NCBI GenBank assembly: GCA_963402885.1
Contig: OY727096.1
Coordinates: forward strand, 11,141,820-11,205,819
Origin: Antedon bifida
Lineage: Eukaryota; Echinodermata; Crinoidea; Comatulida; Antedonidae
Reading direction: 5' to 3'
Length of the DNA stretch: 64,000 bases
The translations under genes and the position numbers were made by a program. How positions within the stretch are numbered: position 1 is the first letter of the stretch; every line of letters starts with the position of its first letter. A model generated the notes under the pieces. That model had not been told where the DNA came from. It searched no databases and saw only the letters and a list, made by a program, of their open reading frames with translations. Positions 1 through 12,500 of the stretch are shown one piece after another.

Positions 1-1540
1 TTTTAGCTAATCGCACACTCATTACTCCTGACTATATTTGTTATTTTTGCGGGGTAAAGTCTACTTTTAGCAGCCATCGAGATTCTACGACACGAGGACT
101 GATCGAGGCAACTGTCCCATAGATTCTTTAGCTCATTACCTAAACAATCAACTGTACTAAAATGGCCATTTCCGTATCATTTTCAAGGATTTTCAGGGTT
201 ATAAATGTACACCCCTGATTTTTTGTGTGCTAGTTTAGAATAAATGTTTTATAGAGGAATTAAAAATGTTTTATGGTAAAGTTAACTTTTATTTATATCA
301 CTGTTGCAGCCAAAGCTGAATTACTGTGTATTTACATTAAAATGTATAAAACGAAGTATTTAAAAACGGTAAAAATTATACATCCAATAAACAAAAATGG
401 AAAAAACAGAAACGAATAAAAAGCACAAATACAAAGATAAAACTTTTTTTAAAAACTGTATTGCACTGTAGTCATGATACTGGATATTGAAATAAACTGC
501 TTTTACTGTAAGTTTTTTTTTCTGTATCAATCATTATTATTAACTGGCCTTTTGACTACCACCACACGTATGCAATCATCAAACCCTACTGCAATCTGAT
601 GTAGCTAGCAGTCGCCGCCGGTGGTGAATTGCATGCACCACCATTAGATCCCACAAAACACATTCACAGGCCAACAGACATGTCTACCTTGCATTGTAGG
701 CCTATTCTTTATTAATGTTTACTTTTTTCTCGCTTGTTACAGCAAACTATTTTTGATGTACTTGTGGGTAAATTGCCTTGAATTTTCTGTTAGGTGCCTT
801 AATGTCAGTACATTGTTTGCGATATTTATAGTCTCTGTTGGTAGTATTAATGTTCAAGTCTTGTCGTCATAAAGTAAGAAACAACTGAGCAAAATTGAAT
901 GCTTTCATTCTTATGAAGATTTTATCCTGTAGGACACTCATCGCTGATATGCAAACAGTATTTGTGTCATTGCCTCTTGCAAATCCTGCCGGTAGCACAC
1001 AGCCCACGATCCTTGGTTTTATGTACACCTTAATAAATATGATCCAACACACAGGATATCGTTTTATACCAGCATCATTCATTGTATTATCATATTGGTT
1101 TTATAGTTCCTCAACAAAATTACTATAAACATGATTTTCATGAGATTGAGAATTTATGTTGTCTGTCTTCTTTGCTGACGCAATGATGCGCATTCCATAT
1201 GTAACGCCAGCAATTCTTGTAATACATTAAAAATGCTCAATATCAACACAGAATCTGGGTACACAGCATGTAATGCATGATGCTGTTTCGTTTCGTTTAT
1301 TTTCCACTCATTTAAATGCATTTAAACAAACATACGTGTACAGAGTATATGAGTGGAAGGTGGTCCCAGTAAAGTTCATTGACCCCCGTATCAGTATAAT
1401 AATAACAATGCTACGGAGTAGACTAAATTATATTTTTAATAAAAATGAGGGTACATAAAAATCAAGAACATAACATTTAAATTGAATAAGACAGTAAAAA
1501 TTAAGATTAAAGACCCATTCCCAGTCTTCTATTTGTTTTG
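1..1540. other. AT-rich stretch without a recognised gene
   Basis: I see no supported gene here. Short open frames of 60-80 codons at 867-1128 and 1273-1458 overlap on both strands, lack recognisable motifs and are what AT-rich DNA gives by chance. No tandem repeat or clear inverted repeat stands out. Confidence 0.5.
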
Positions 1541-1584
1541 GCCTCACGACGATCTTTCGAAAAGAAAGAAGGAAAAAAAAAAAT

Positions 1585-1660
1585 CAATCCGCGCGCAATG
1601 CATGTTGGGATTTATAGCGGGCCGCTAAAATTATTAGAATTGCAGTATATATTTAATTAT
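1585..1660 (+). repeat. Dispersed repeat shared with 32.3 kb
   Basis: A segment containing GCGCGCAATGCAT and then GGGATTTATAGCGG recurs in reverse orientation at about 32285-32350. The core at the second site, TTATAGCGGCCCGCTATAA, is almost a perfect palindrome. This looks like the end of a small dispersed element rather than chance similarity. No target duplication could be defined at either site. Confidence 0.55.
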
Positions 1661-1699
1661 ACTAGTCAACATTACAACAATTCTTTTCTAAGAGATTTT

Positions 1700-2126
1700 T
1701 CACCTTTTTTTGAAACTTTTCCGCTTTCCTTCTAATGCATTAGCTCTGATTTTCAACCAGTATCTAACTACAATTTGCAATAATTGAGCAAAATCATTGT
1801 CACCTAGTGTATTTCTGGTTATTCTGCACCAGAAAGTTTGAACATTCTCCTTATTGATAATATGGTCATACAAAGAAGCCGCCAGATAGTTACTATTTAA
1901 CATCATATTAAGCTTATCCGTAGCTAAATGCTGCCTTGTTTCTATTTCAACGCTTCTAAAAAACAGGTATACATCGTCATCAACAACAAACAAGCCTGAT
2001 CTATTTTGTTTGTCGATCCATTCTTAGGAATAGTCGTAGAAGGAATATGTTACACTGTTACTACACTCTTGCCACTTAGTGAGCACATCACAGTAGGCTC
2101 TGGCATTACTACTTTTACCTTTTTGA
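1700..2126 (-). pseudogene. C-terminal part of an unnamed transposon-like gene family (gene A)
   Basis: The minus strand reads through the motifs QNRSGLFVVDDD, YLFFRSVEIETRQHL and a basic C-terminal tail (GKRKSFKKR). Upstream in the same frame it reads SSNARAYCDVLTKW, then one in-frame TAA just before EWIDKQ. The frame connects exactly to the coding segment at 5812-6242 once the inserted element at 2130-5808 is removed. From memory, this layout (YVAGY, then LFFR..E..TR, then a C-terminal WxxIR helix) belongs to a repeated, uncharacterised invertebrate protein family that looks transposon-derived. I cannot name it. The stops and the insertion make this a broken copy. Confidence 0.6.
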
Positions 2127-2406
2127 AATTAGTAGAGGAAAATTGGAGCAAAAAAAAAATTGTACCGCAACCGGCAAATTAACAAGCTGAAACATGTATA
2201 AATATGTTCTATGACATATTGGGGTCATAAAAATGGATGATTTAATTTTTGGTTGCCATGGCAACTTTTTTTACAGGTTATCAAAGGTCAATTGAGGTCA
2301 AATTTGATATACACTCCTATCTTTAGGTCTATCTTATTACTGTTATAAAATTAAAAAAATATGTTTATGTCATATTAAAGATAATTTTTTTTTCTTTAAA
2401 CTGATT

Positions 2407-3100
2407 TTGAGATAAAAGACACTAATTATTTTTGGTCGTATTGAAGATGATTACTTTATTTTTTAATTTATAAAAAATTTGGATGGGTTTCATACTATTT
2501 TGGTTAAAATTTAGGGGAAAAAACTGTAGTTTTTATTGTTTTTAGCTCAAAAATTGCATGTATTCAAAATATTTTTCAAAATAAATGTGAACAAATCCTG
2601 TCAACTCAATGCAATTTATTTTCAAAAACTGCCCTGACATGTCATTTTTTAAAAAAAATTAAAAAATTAATTATGCAAAACATTCTAGATAATTGAGGTC
2701 ATTTTAAGATGAAATTGGGATATTGGCAACCTATGGCAATAAGACAGCTATTTTCATAGAATTTGAGATAAAAGATACTAATTATTTTTTGGTCGTATTG
2801 AAGATGATTACTTTATTTTTTAATTTATACAAAATTTTGATGGGTTTCATACTATTTTGGTTAAAATTTAGGGGAAAAAATGTAGTTTTTATTGTTTTTA
2901 GCTCAAAAATTGCATGTATTCAAAATATTTTTCAAAATAATGTAAAAAAATCCTGTCAACTCAATGCAATTTATTTTCAATAACTGCCCTGACATGTCAT
3001 TTAAAAAAAAATTAAAAAAATTAATTATGCAAAACATTCTAGATAATTGAGGTCATTTTAAGATTAAATTAGGATATTGCCAACCTATTGTAATATGAAT
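2407..3100. repeat. 356-bp tandem repeat, two copies
   Basis: The block starting TTGAGATAAAAGA at 2407 recurs at 2763, a period of 356 bp, with only scattered substitutions and small indels through GAGGTCATTTTAAGAT near the end of each copy. The open frame at 2723-2983 lies inside the second copy. Indels between copies break it, so it is not counted as a gene. Confidence 0.9.
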
Positions 3101-3856
3101 TGCCATAGTAGTAATTGATAGAAAACACAAATTATTTTCATGTCATAAAATGAATTTTTTTTGTCTTTTGTGAGAATCACTCACCTATATTTCCATTTCA
3201 AATAAATACATTTCTTTGTAATCAAAGTTTTTTGTTTCTCTTAATAATCTTTTTGTATATAATTTACACATATTTCTTTAGTATTTCTATATATATATAT
3301 ATATAAACACATCAGGCAATGAACATTAATTCTAAACTATATACTATATTTTCCTATTTGTAAATACATGTAGTCCTCAATAAGTTATACAATTCATCAC
3401 TAAAACATTTTTTTTAAATGAAAGATCAGTAGGTACACTTAGTACAGAGTATAGCTTTTTTTTAAACATTAGTTGTGTTGTCTTTAGTAACTCTCATCTT
3501 TATATTTTCCTATTTGTTATACATATGTAGTCCTCAATACGTTATGGTAATAGGGGAAATAAACATGCTTTTAATTAACCTTGAATATATCTGTTTTGTC
3601 TTTAGTTTTAAAATCATCCGGATTTAATTTAACACTGTTTTGATTACAATTTTCTTATTTCCATTGCAATGCATATTACAAAATCAGCAACCATGTTCTG
3701 TTCTAAAGATGTCACCCGTGTTAACTTTACTGCTGTTTTGCTCTTAGGTCTGAAAGACATTTACGAAGCTATTATTCTTCGATAGCTTCACCTTCACTAT
3801 CAGAATCAGCATTCGTTGCTGAATATGTCAGAGGATTTGAACATGGAGTAATAATA

Positions 3857-4475
3857 GTAATACTATAAAATGGTAACGCTAGTAATAAATTAATAGTGTA
3901 TAATAACTTATTTAAACTCACCTCTGTTAGAGCAGTAATCTAAAAAAATATGACCGTTCTAGCTACGGTATCTAAATTACATGGGTTGTCCTAAGGTTTA
4001 ATCTAAACAAAACAAAATATAATAAAAACAATAATAATAACAACAATTTAATAATAGTAATAATAATAGTAATAATAATAGTAATACTATAAAATGGTAA
4101 CGCTAGTAATAAATTAATAGTGTATAATAACTTATTTAAACTCACCTCTGTTAGAGCAGTAATCTAAAAAAATATGACCGTTCTAGCTACGGTATCTAAA
4201 TTACATGGGTTGTCCTAAGGTTTAATCTAAACAAAACAAAATATAATAAAAACAATAATAATAACAACAATTTAATAATAGTAATAATAATATTAATAAT
4301 AATAGTAATACTATAAAATGGTAACGCTAGTAATAAATTAATAGTGTATAATAACTTATTGAAACTCACCTCTGTTTAGAGCAGTAATTTTTAAAAATAT
4401 GACCGTTCTAGCTATACGGTATCTAAATTACATGGGTTGTCCTAAGGTTTAATCTAAACAAAACAAAAAATGATA
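3857..4475. repeat. 224-bp tandem repeat, nearly three copies
   Basis: GTAATACTATAAAATGG starts at 3857, 4081 and 4305, so the period is 224 bp. Copies one and two are nearly identical. The third has small insertions. Each unit ends in an (AAT)n-like tract, and the array continues into simple AAT repeats to about 4600. It sits inside the 2130-5808 element. Confidence 0.92.
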
Positions 4476-5811
4476 ATAATAATAATAATAATAATAAAAA
4501 ATAATAACAGTAATACTAATACTTAGATAATAATAATAATAATAATAATAATAGCTAATACTAAAATAGTAATAATAGTAATAATATTAATTTATTTGAA
4601 TTACCTTTGTTAAACCAATAATTTAAAAAAATGACAACCGTCGTGAGCAGTTGGTTCTGTCGTCATTAAAATGATATTTCTTTTTGTTACAATTACACAA
4701 ACCACTAAAAAAGATGAATTCAATAACTTATTAAATTAATTATAAATATGATCGATCTAAACTATTTAAAATATAGATTCATAAAAATTCATTTAAATAA
4801 TAATTGAAAATAAATACATGACGTACTAAAAACAATTACTGTATACTGTACTGAAAGCTATACTAGCCTAGGCCTAGAGTGTCTATAAAAGTTAAAGGCC
4901 TAGTAGGCTAGTAGGCCTAGCCTAGCTAGCCTATTATTAGTATTAAAGGGAGGCTAGACCATACGGTTCACCTAGTCAATATTTAAAGCACAAACCTAGT
5001 CAATATTTGAAGCAAATAAAATATATTGATGTTAGAGCTGGATATTTCTATCCATTCATCATTTTTAGCTTAAAATATACAAATGTTGTATGTTGTTAGG
5101 GAGACCTGACTATGCAGCAGCAGCAAATTCAGCGGAAAAGCAAGTGGGCCTAGAAAAAGTGGTCCCTACAAAAACACAGCAAACACACAAAGTAATGCTA
5201 GAATCAATGTTTTGAGAAGCTACTATGATGCTATATGATTTATTAAGTTATTAATACTACTTTACAGATTGTAGTTATATATAAAATATTAATTAAAAAA
5301 ATTAAAAGATAGTCTTACAATTCAAGTTGAAATAGTCAGCAAATGACACAGCGAAAAATGTAAACACACAAGTTTTCTCTTCCATTATGAAAAATAGGAA
5401 TGTATTAAACTAAAAAAGAACCTAGAGAATATTGAATAGCAGGTTCTTTTATTTTTTTCTCATAATGTTTGAAGTTTAAGCAAAATTTAACAAGAAAACC
5501 TATCATGAAATAGAAGTGAAGATATAAAAATCTACAACTGGAAAAAAAAAATTCATATTTTCCCCATTTTATAATGATAAGTTACAAAAACTTTTTAAAA
5601 CTACTTGTGGATTTTTTTCATAGAATAAAAAAGTGAGTTGTCTTTAAAGGGTTGTAATAAAAAATGCCAGCAGTTTTGAAAGTGTCATCATGCAGTTTCT
5701 GAAAGCCTATAAAATTATAAACATTTTGATATATAATTCATCTTGTTAATTTGCCAGTTGCACTAACTCCTTAAATAAGCCACTTTTTGGGCATTGCTTC
5801 CTCTACTAAAT

Positions 5812-6563
5812 CTTTTCACAAGCGCATAAGGCACATAACCGGCCACGTACCGAATTACCTTTTCTGTGTGAAAATCCAACTGTGGGATGTCAGTTACTGT
5901 TTCCTCATGTGGCAAATCTATTTTATGCTAGTCATTTAGGATTAGCCTTAGCATTGTACGTTGCATAAATAGGTTCAGTGTTTTTACATGGTGTCCATCA
6001 GATTTGAGATTTAGTTCCTTAAACAGGGTGACCCACCTTCCCAAACTTGTACACATGTGTTGGTGAAATGCCCGGCACATCAACTCATCAGCTTCTGGTT
6101 TCATTTTCTTTGTGTTTCCTGATGTTATTACCTTCCAAAGTAATTTTGTACTGTCTTCCCAAAATGTTTTTATAATTACTGTATTTGGCAAGTCATTTGC
6201 CAATTTTTTCACTTGACAAGCTATTGGATACAAGTCTAACATGGTAAAAGTAGCATCAATGTATTAATTTACCCTGCTGACAGCTTCATCTTCACTAAAC
6301 ATATTGGAGGGTCGGTTGATGCCTGATAATACAGAAAAGAAAGATTATTAAGCATTTAACAGTTTTAATAAATGATGAGAATGCATTTAATATAGTACAG
6401 ATGAAAGGTTCAAATTAAAATGTTATCATTCATTCAAAATTATTAAAAACAATCCTTACTCCTTTTCCTTGATTGGTTTGTTGACACTTCCTTCTTCTGA
6501 TGGGTTGCACTAGTAGTAGTTGGATGTAGGCCTACACTAACATCCATACCTAAATAGCATAAT
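5812..6563 (-). pseudogene. N-terminal/central part of gene A, multi-exon
   Basis: Minus-strand frame 6242-5928 reads a hydrophilic segment (WEDSTKLLWKVITSG, HMCTSLGRWVTLFKEL), meets one in-frame TAG, and continues to FHTEKVIRYVAGYVPYALVKRF at the insertion boundary. A further upstream exon is likely at about 6250-6325 (motif NRPSNMFSEDEAVS), and another at about 6450-6550 (motif TTTSATHQKKEVSTNQ) beside plausible GT and AG signals. The phase between these exons could not be proven. The YVAGY motif before a basic stretch resembles the C-terminal half of some THAP/P-like transposases, but this is only a resemblance. Confidence 0.5.
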
Positions 6564-6797
6564 AAAATTAACTCATGTTGTTTTATAAGAATGGAAAATA
6601 ATAATTTATCTAAAAAATACAGACTCCTGTGTAAGTACTAATGGTTTGAGGTCTTGACAAGGTCACAGATGATAATCTGGCCTTCATAATTAATATAATA
6701 ATATATATGCATTATTGATGATTGTGCAATAAAATTAATGATATATTTTGGAAAATTCATCATGGATGGATAGGGCCTAGACCTATCAATAAATCGA

Positions 6798-7612
6798 GCA
6801 GATAATTTTTGGCGTACAGACAGAAACGCTACAAAAATACTACATAGATCTAGCCAAGAGAGGACCACCGAATTCAGAATTATCGTTGTTACAATCAACC
6901 CGGTCGTGTAGACGGCCTAGAGGCTAGATAACAGCCTAGGGTGGGCCGAGAAGCCTTTTTAAAGAGAATAGCTAAACTTAATTGCAATATGCCTGTAGTT
7001 AAAAAACATTTATATTGAAATTGACAAAAAAAACGATAAATATTTACAATGGTAAACTATCGCCCGCCGATATGATATGGAAAAGTGATATTGAAATTGA
7101 CAAAAAAAAAAAGACAAATATTCTGTGGTAAACTATACCCTGCCGCACACCGTTCCAGTATTTCTAGGATTCGGGGTCGATATGCTGACATTTAATTGTG
7201 TTCCTTGAACAGAAACATAGATTTGATCGTTTATGGAAATAACAATTGAATAACATTACTATCTGCCCAGGCCTTACTATATGAATGTGGTTTACGATTC
7301 TATGTATATGGTGATATTCTTTGATGGTGGCATATGGGCACAAAACCGTGGAAATAAAGATAATTATTTGACCACAGCTATCCTCATTTTCTTCTTTGCT
7401 ATACACAACACTGCAATTGCTTTTCCTCCTGCTTATTTCTGTAGTCGCACAAGTAAATGTGTTTCCTTTTGTATAGCGGTTGAATTGCCCAGACGGTATT
7501 GCACTGTTGAAATCAATTAAAAATGGGCACAGTTTTCTGTTATAGGAAGAATTCGACTGATTGTTTCGTCAGCGCACTGACTATTATCTCTAAAATATAT
7601 ATATATATATAT
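6798..7612. repeat. 0.8 kb dispersed repeat, copy 1
   Basis: This block begins GCAGATAATTTTTGGCGTAC and ends in an (AT)n tract after TATTATCTCTAAAATAT. Two further copies lie at about 15304-16117 and 16370-17073, with more than 90 percent identity judged by eye. Copy 1 lies outside the hAT element that holds the other two. A 79-codon open frame (7281-7520) is present in copies 1 and 2, but a 2-nt insertion breaks it in copy 3, so it is not called as a gene. The structure (unique core, tandem satellite units, terminal microsatellite) recalls non-autonomous Helentron-type elements. Confidence 0.85.
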
Positions 7613-7740
7613 ATGAAAAATCAAGACTCAAGCTCTGAGTAAAGTTTGTAAATTAGAAGTACATTGATCATAGGAAGAGACTGTTTATAGTTGATATATG
7701 CAAGCGACAGAACAATAGTTGTATATTCGACTGTTCTATT

Positions 7741-8160
7741 TATCTGTAGGTGTCTTTAATTCTTTTCGTCTGTCTGCATGTGCTAAATGATTTGTTCCTT
7801 TGATTAAGAGAGCAAATATCAGGCTTATATATAATGAAATATTTCTCTTGCAGACATAGGTTGCAGCGTTTACTTATATTGAAATAAGGCTTACATTTGG
7901 CTAATACTCGCCATTTAATATTATATTTAATGCTGTTATCTTTAAGTTTCCAAACATGTTGGCTAAGCGCTGTACTAATGAATGAGCTTGTACTCCCGTT
8001 GTATCTATACTTAAAAGTATCTTCTGTCAGTCCAACATATGTTTCAACTTTGTTAGTGTCATTTCTTGCAACAATGGCATTTCCCATCTAAAGGGCATTC
8101 ATTGCGGCAATTGTACTGTTTACAATTATCAGTCCTATTGTTACTTAATATACCTTTGTT
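7741..8160 (-). pseudogene. GIY-YIG endonuclease remnant, Penelope-like element
   Basis: The minus strand encodes a cysteine-rich lead (CNCRNECPLDGKC-like, in a neighbouring frame near 8100-8160). The main frame 8087-7740 follows with KVETYVGLTEDTFKYRYN, HVWKLKD and NIKWRVLAKCKPY, then CNLCLQEKYFII. This is the layout of GIY-YIG endonuclease domains at the C-terminus of Penelope-like retroelements: a Y-[IV]-G-L-T strand, a downstream arginine and a CxxC-type segment. It abuts the end of the Ty3/gypsy RNase H remnant at about 8160-8190, so one element has interrupted the other. The reverse transcriptase is missing. Confidence 0.65.
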
Positions 8161-8189
8161 GCTGTATAGGGTGACGCATCACATGTCAA

Positions 8190-8658
8190 CATTAGAGGTT
8201 TATTTCTATCATAATGTACTAAAACATTAGATGACGTCAGTAATTCTTTAGATATACGAAAGGATTTTCTCGTCTATCTGACCATACCCACTCTGTACTG
8301 TGATTTAATAACTCGTATAGTGGAGCTAAAAGTGAACTTAAATCTTTCTGGAATCTACCATAGTAATTCAATAAACCTAAATAGGCTTTTAATTCTGTCA
8401 CATTGGTTGAGTTAGGTGCATCTCTTTATTGCCTTCACCTTTTTATTTAAGGAATGAAGCCCCTTTGCATCAATTTAAACCCCAAATATTCAACCTCCTT
8501 AGAATTAAATATGCATTTATCATCCCTTTTCAACTTAATGTTAACCTCTTTCAATTTTAACAAAAACCCTTCTAAGTTCTTATCATGATCACTTTGATTA
8601 GTGCCCGATACTAGGATATCATCCAAGTATGCTACAACTCTGGGTAGTCCTAATGTAA
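8190..8658 (-). pseudogene. Ty3/gypsy pol, 3' portion: RT end and start of RNase H
   Basis: The frame 8701-8447 contains the reverse-transcriptase catalytic motif VAYLDDILVSG, followed by KCIFNSKEVEYLGFKL, typical of the RT thumb of Ty3/gypsy elements. After a stop and frame change it continues as TELKAYLGLLNYYGRF (connection region), and then a degenerate RNase H start with CDASPY at about 8170-8200. It is the downstream half of the pol at 17918-18720, separated from it by the hAT insertion. Several stops show that it is dead. Confidence 0.85.
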
Positions 8659-9553
8659 GGGGCCGTGTCAAAATTATATTACTCCGTGTAACGCGGTGCA
8701 CCGCGGTTAACGTTATTCTGTGTATTACAATTCGTTAATGAGGTGGGTGTAACCATGTTCATTGAAGCGTTAAGTGCTAACGCTACTAACGTTTTGCCTC
8801 ATTCATATTCATGAGGTAATTACGGATTCGTTTACTGAATATTAAAAAAACAGTAAACGCGGTAAACGGTTTGAACATTTTGTAATATATTATACATTAT
8901 GTGTTGTTTCCACTGTTTTCAATTCAGGGAATTCCCATTTTTTGAACCCGAATTATTTTTTTTTTTAGCGACAACAACACGCGGTATAATGTAGTACAGT
9001 AGCATACTGTTCGGTGGACTGGGGAATTCCCTTGTGTGGCCGTCAACGGGCCGTGCTGCAAGGCTCTGGCTATACGTACATACCCTGTACAATGTTATTC
9101 TTAGTATAGTAAAGTACAGTAATGATTTTTTTTAAACATTAAAACAGTCCTTCGTTTAAGTAAAAAGCAGGAGAGCACTAAATTGCTCTCCTCGAATTTC
9201 CGCCTAATAAAAAATTCTGGGTGTTTCGAAGAAAATACATCAAAAATGTGTTTTGGCAATGTTTGCATAATGGAAAAAAAAACACAACTTTTACTACAAA
9301 GCTTAGTCTTCAAACATTTTTTTATTTATATTAATTTTTTTACATTTATTTTATTAAAGCAAAGTAAAAAACAGTTATTAATATAACAGTTACTATATTA
9401 TACAATCAACCAGCGCAGACTTCGCCCTTTAATACAGTCTAGGGCCTATTGACAAATCAAAAATGTAATACACAGTACTAAACATGCATAATAACAAGAC
9501 AGCAGACAGTGCGATTATATCAGCTGAGTGTTAAAAGAATTGATTATGATGAT

Positions 9554-12500
9554 TCAAAATGACGAGTCACAAGAAATGCTAGTATTGGTCTCCTCACTGT
9601 CAAAGTACAGCATGTCCATTAATTCTGGCTCAGAATCGCCGCTGTCGCTAGAATCATTCGATCCTTCTTCCTCTTCACTTGACTCAGACTCATCTCTATT
9701 TCTGATTATAGGAACCACGTAGCTTTCCTGTTGTGATAGTTGGAGCTTTCGTCGCTTGGTTTGCATGTAATGATTTAGTGCATAATCAATAATTTCTTCT
9801 TTCTCCGTTTTCGACCACAGGTCATCGTTTGCTTTTATTAGGAGAAGGTTCTCCATGGTGTTATGTTGAAGTGACAACCTTCGATCTGAAAGCATTGCTG
9901 TGAGCATGCTAAAGCCACGCTCCACAGTGCTATTGCTTACTCCGATGGCCATCACAAATTCAACTAACAGACACACATTTGCATATTCATGTTTCCTGTA
10001 TTCAAGTACTTTTTGCCACAGTTCTTTAGTTGACATTCCTTGGTAGAAGTTCTTGTAGACAATCTTCAAACTTTTCCACTCTCGCTTGACTTTTGAGTGG
10101 TCAAAACCAGCAGCTTCCAAAGTATTTGCAAAATGATCCGAGGCCAAACTCATTGATTCCAATTCAGATTCTGAATCTTCTCTCCAGTTGGCTGGATTTA
10201 ACCAAGATGTATGTGGATAAATACTATGGTTAAAAGAAGCAAATCGATCATCAATGCGCTGTGTCAAACCAGTCGCAGAATTTTCTTTTACTGTGTTGGT
10301 GGTGGTCTGCAATGGAGCAGCATGTCGCCTCTGTGTCAATTTCATTCTGTCGTACGATACTGAAACAAATTCTCGATTTACCTGACTTCTCCTCATGTGT
10401 CCAGTTTTCGGGAGTTCTCGAGAGATTGTGTGATCATTGCTGCAGGTGAAGCCAGCTGTTGTGACCAAGGTGGATGCATCTTCCCCATCTAGCAAATCTT
10501 GTTAAAATCTCATAATATAGACAAGTTGTTTCAAGGAATTGTGAATCTCTTAAGTGCTTAAGGATACCTTGCAACTTTGCATTTAATGTACTGTGTTGTT
10601 TGTTGGCAATTGAATTCTCAATAGCCTGGGCTAATGGGATCCAGTTATGGAGGAGTATACGGGCTCCCTTCATCTGGTGACTTATAAAACGTGTCCCATG
10701 TACCTTTGGGAATTTATATATCTGAACATCCAACGCTTTCGCTGTTTCCTCGAAATGGCGTTTAAATTTCCCTGAACGTTTCATCAGGTAAAAAATTGTT
10801 ATCATTACGTCTTTTATTTGCTGAAATGATTTTTCCTTCATTAACGTGTCTTTTACAGCAAGCTCTAGCCTATGTGAGGTACAGTGGATTTTAATGAGCC
10901 ATGGACGTCCAGCCCTTGCAATTCTTACCAGAAGACCATTATAGATTCCTGTAAGAAAAAAAAAAACAAACAAATGTACATAAAATTCTAAATTATTAAA
11001 TATCATAAATAATAAATTTAAATTTTGCATCAGAAGAAAAATAAATTAGGGAACGAAAGTTGCATTATGATTGTTAAAAAAAGTATAAGTATAAGTATAA
11101 AAGTTAAATTTTCTTATAACAACCAACCTGTATTCACAGATGCTCCATCTGCTGTAGTGGATACCAAAGCTTTGATATACTTGTCTTTGGGGATCTTAAT
11201 CTTTTCATGAAGTGCCTCATCAATTGATTTAAAAAGATTCTCTGCTGTACCATCTCCAAAACTATCTATGTCTTCCAATGCAACAACAAAATATACTGGC
11301 CCGCCATTCTTTAACAAGCGAACCATTACAAGCTCCTTCTCATTCCCAGTTTTCCTTGCCTGGGACCCATCACTGAGCACTGAAAATGCATTGCAAGTGG
11401 ACAAGAGAGAACCAATCTTCTGACGAATAGCATCAGCAATTTCACTTACAAACTCTCTTGCTTTATCGCTGCTTTCTGTGCCTTGAATTAAATTTACTCC
11501 ATTAGTTTTCTGCACCCTCACAAGGGTCTTAAATGAAGTAAGTGGTAGCCCATCAACAGCTAAGCAGTAAGCAGTTGTCATCAACTTTCTGTATGCATCG
11601 TATGCTTGTTTGTGTATTGCATAATCAATACAGGGTTGTGTTCGCTTGACAGCAGTAGATGGACCAGCACCACTGTCCTCTTCACCCGGAGTTAGTAATT
11701 TTTGGTAGTCTAGACCAATGCTGTGAGCCTTTAAACGCAAAGCAAACATAACAATGATTATTAATAAAAAGACATTGCGAACAACTAGGGTTAGTTTTTT
11801 TTTCAATAATTTTTTAAATATTTTTTTTATTTATTTATAAAAATTCAGGGTGGGGGGGGGGGTGGTAAAATATTTTTCTATTTAATCAATAAGTCATGTA
11901 CAGTAATGAATAATTTTAAAGAATATATTTACTTTATTATAATAGTATAGTAATAATAATAAGCATATTATTAACAGCAAGTCAATTAACTGTCTCCAAA
12001 ACTAATTGTCAAAAATAAAGTATTCCTATCATAATTTTTATCAATTAAATCTTGTGTTTGTCTACTCCGCAGTCGAAAATACAAGCTCCGATTTCTTGTT
12101 TTATGTAAACAAAATGTTGCGGCATGAACGGATAACAGTAGCCATGGAAACGAGAACCCTGGACAGCACAGCTTTTATTCACAATCTTCAAACGGTACAC
12201 CGCCGCATGCTTACCCTGGGCGGCTCCTTGTCCAACGAGATGTGCTAGCGATCAAATGGAGCATGTATTGTAAATCCAAACACCCCGAAAAACAGAATTT
12301 CACGCTAGATACAATACATCTAAAGTTTATTTCTATTCTTAAATCTTAGCTCATTAAAATTTATTCTAAAACGGAACTTTGTTTAAATTAATTTTATTAA
12401 GAAATTAATTTGCCTACAAATTGCTATTTTTTAAAACAAATATAAAACATTATTTTATTTAGGTTAACACAAGTTAAAGCTATAAATAACTTTTTGATCG

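Larger units (their letters stand above)
2130..5808. mobile_element. 3.7 kb inverted-repeat element inserted in an exon of gene A
   Basis: The ends are inverted repeats: TAGTAGAGGAA at 2130 and TTCCTCTACTA ending at 5808. A second shared block, GGCAAATTAACAAG, lies about 55-75 bases inside each end. The element is flanked by a 3-bp direct repeat AAT (2127-2129 and 5809-5811). Removing the element and one AAT restores an open reading frame of the host exon, which is strong evidence for the boundaries. It encodes no recognisable transposase. The inside is made largely of tandem repeats (2407-3100 and 3857-4475). A 3-bp duplication is typical of PIF/Harbinger or CACTA elements, but the termini match neither canonical end, so the superfamily stays open. 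Confidence 0.75.

Noticed and set aside
2723..2983. 86-codon plus-strand frame
   Set aside because: Part of the 356-bp tandem repeat and broken in the other unit.
3857..4475. CRISPR-like regular repeats
   Set aside because: Units are 224 bp directly adjacent with no unique spacers: an ordinary tandem repeat in a eukaryotic genome.
7281..7520. 79-codon open frame repeated at 15789 and 16745, a possible small conserved gene
   Set aside because: It lies in a 0.8 kb repeat. Copy 3 has a 2-nt insertion that changes the frame, and the opposite strand is equally open, so conservation is that of the DNA repeat.
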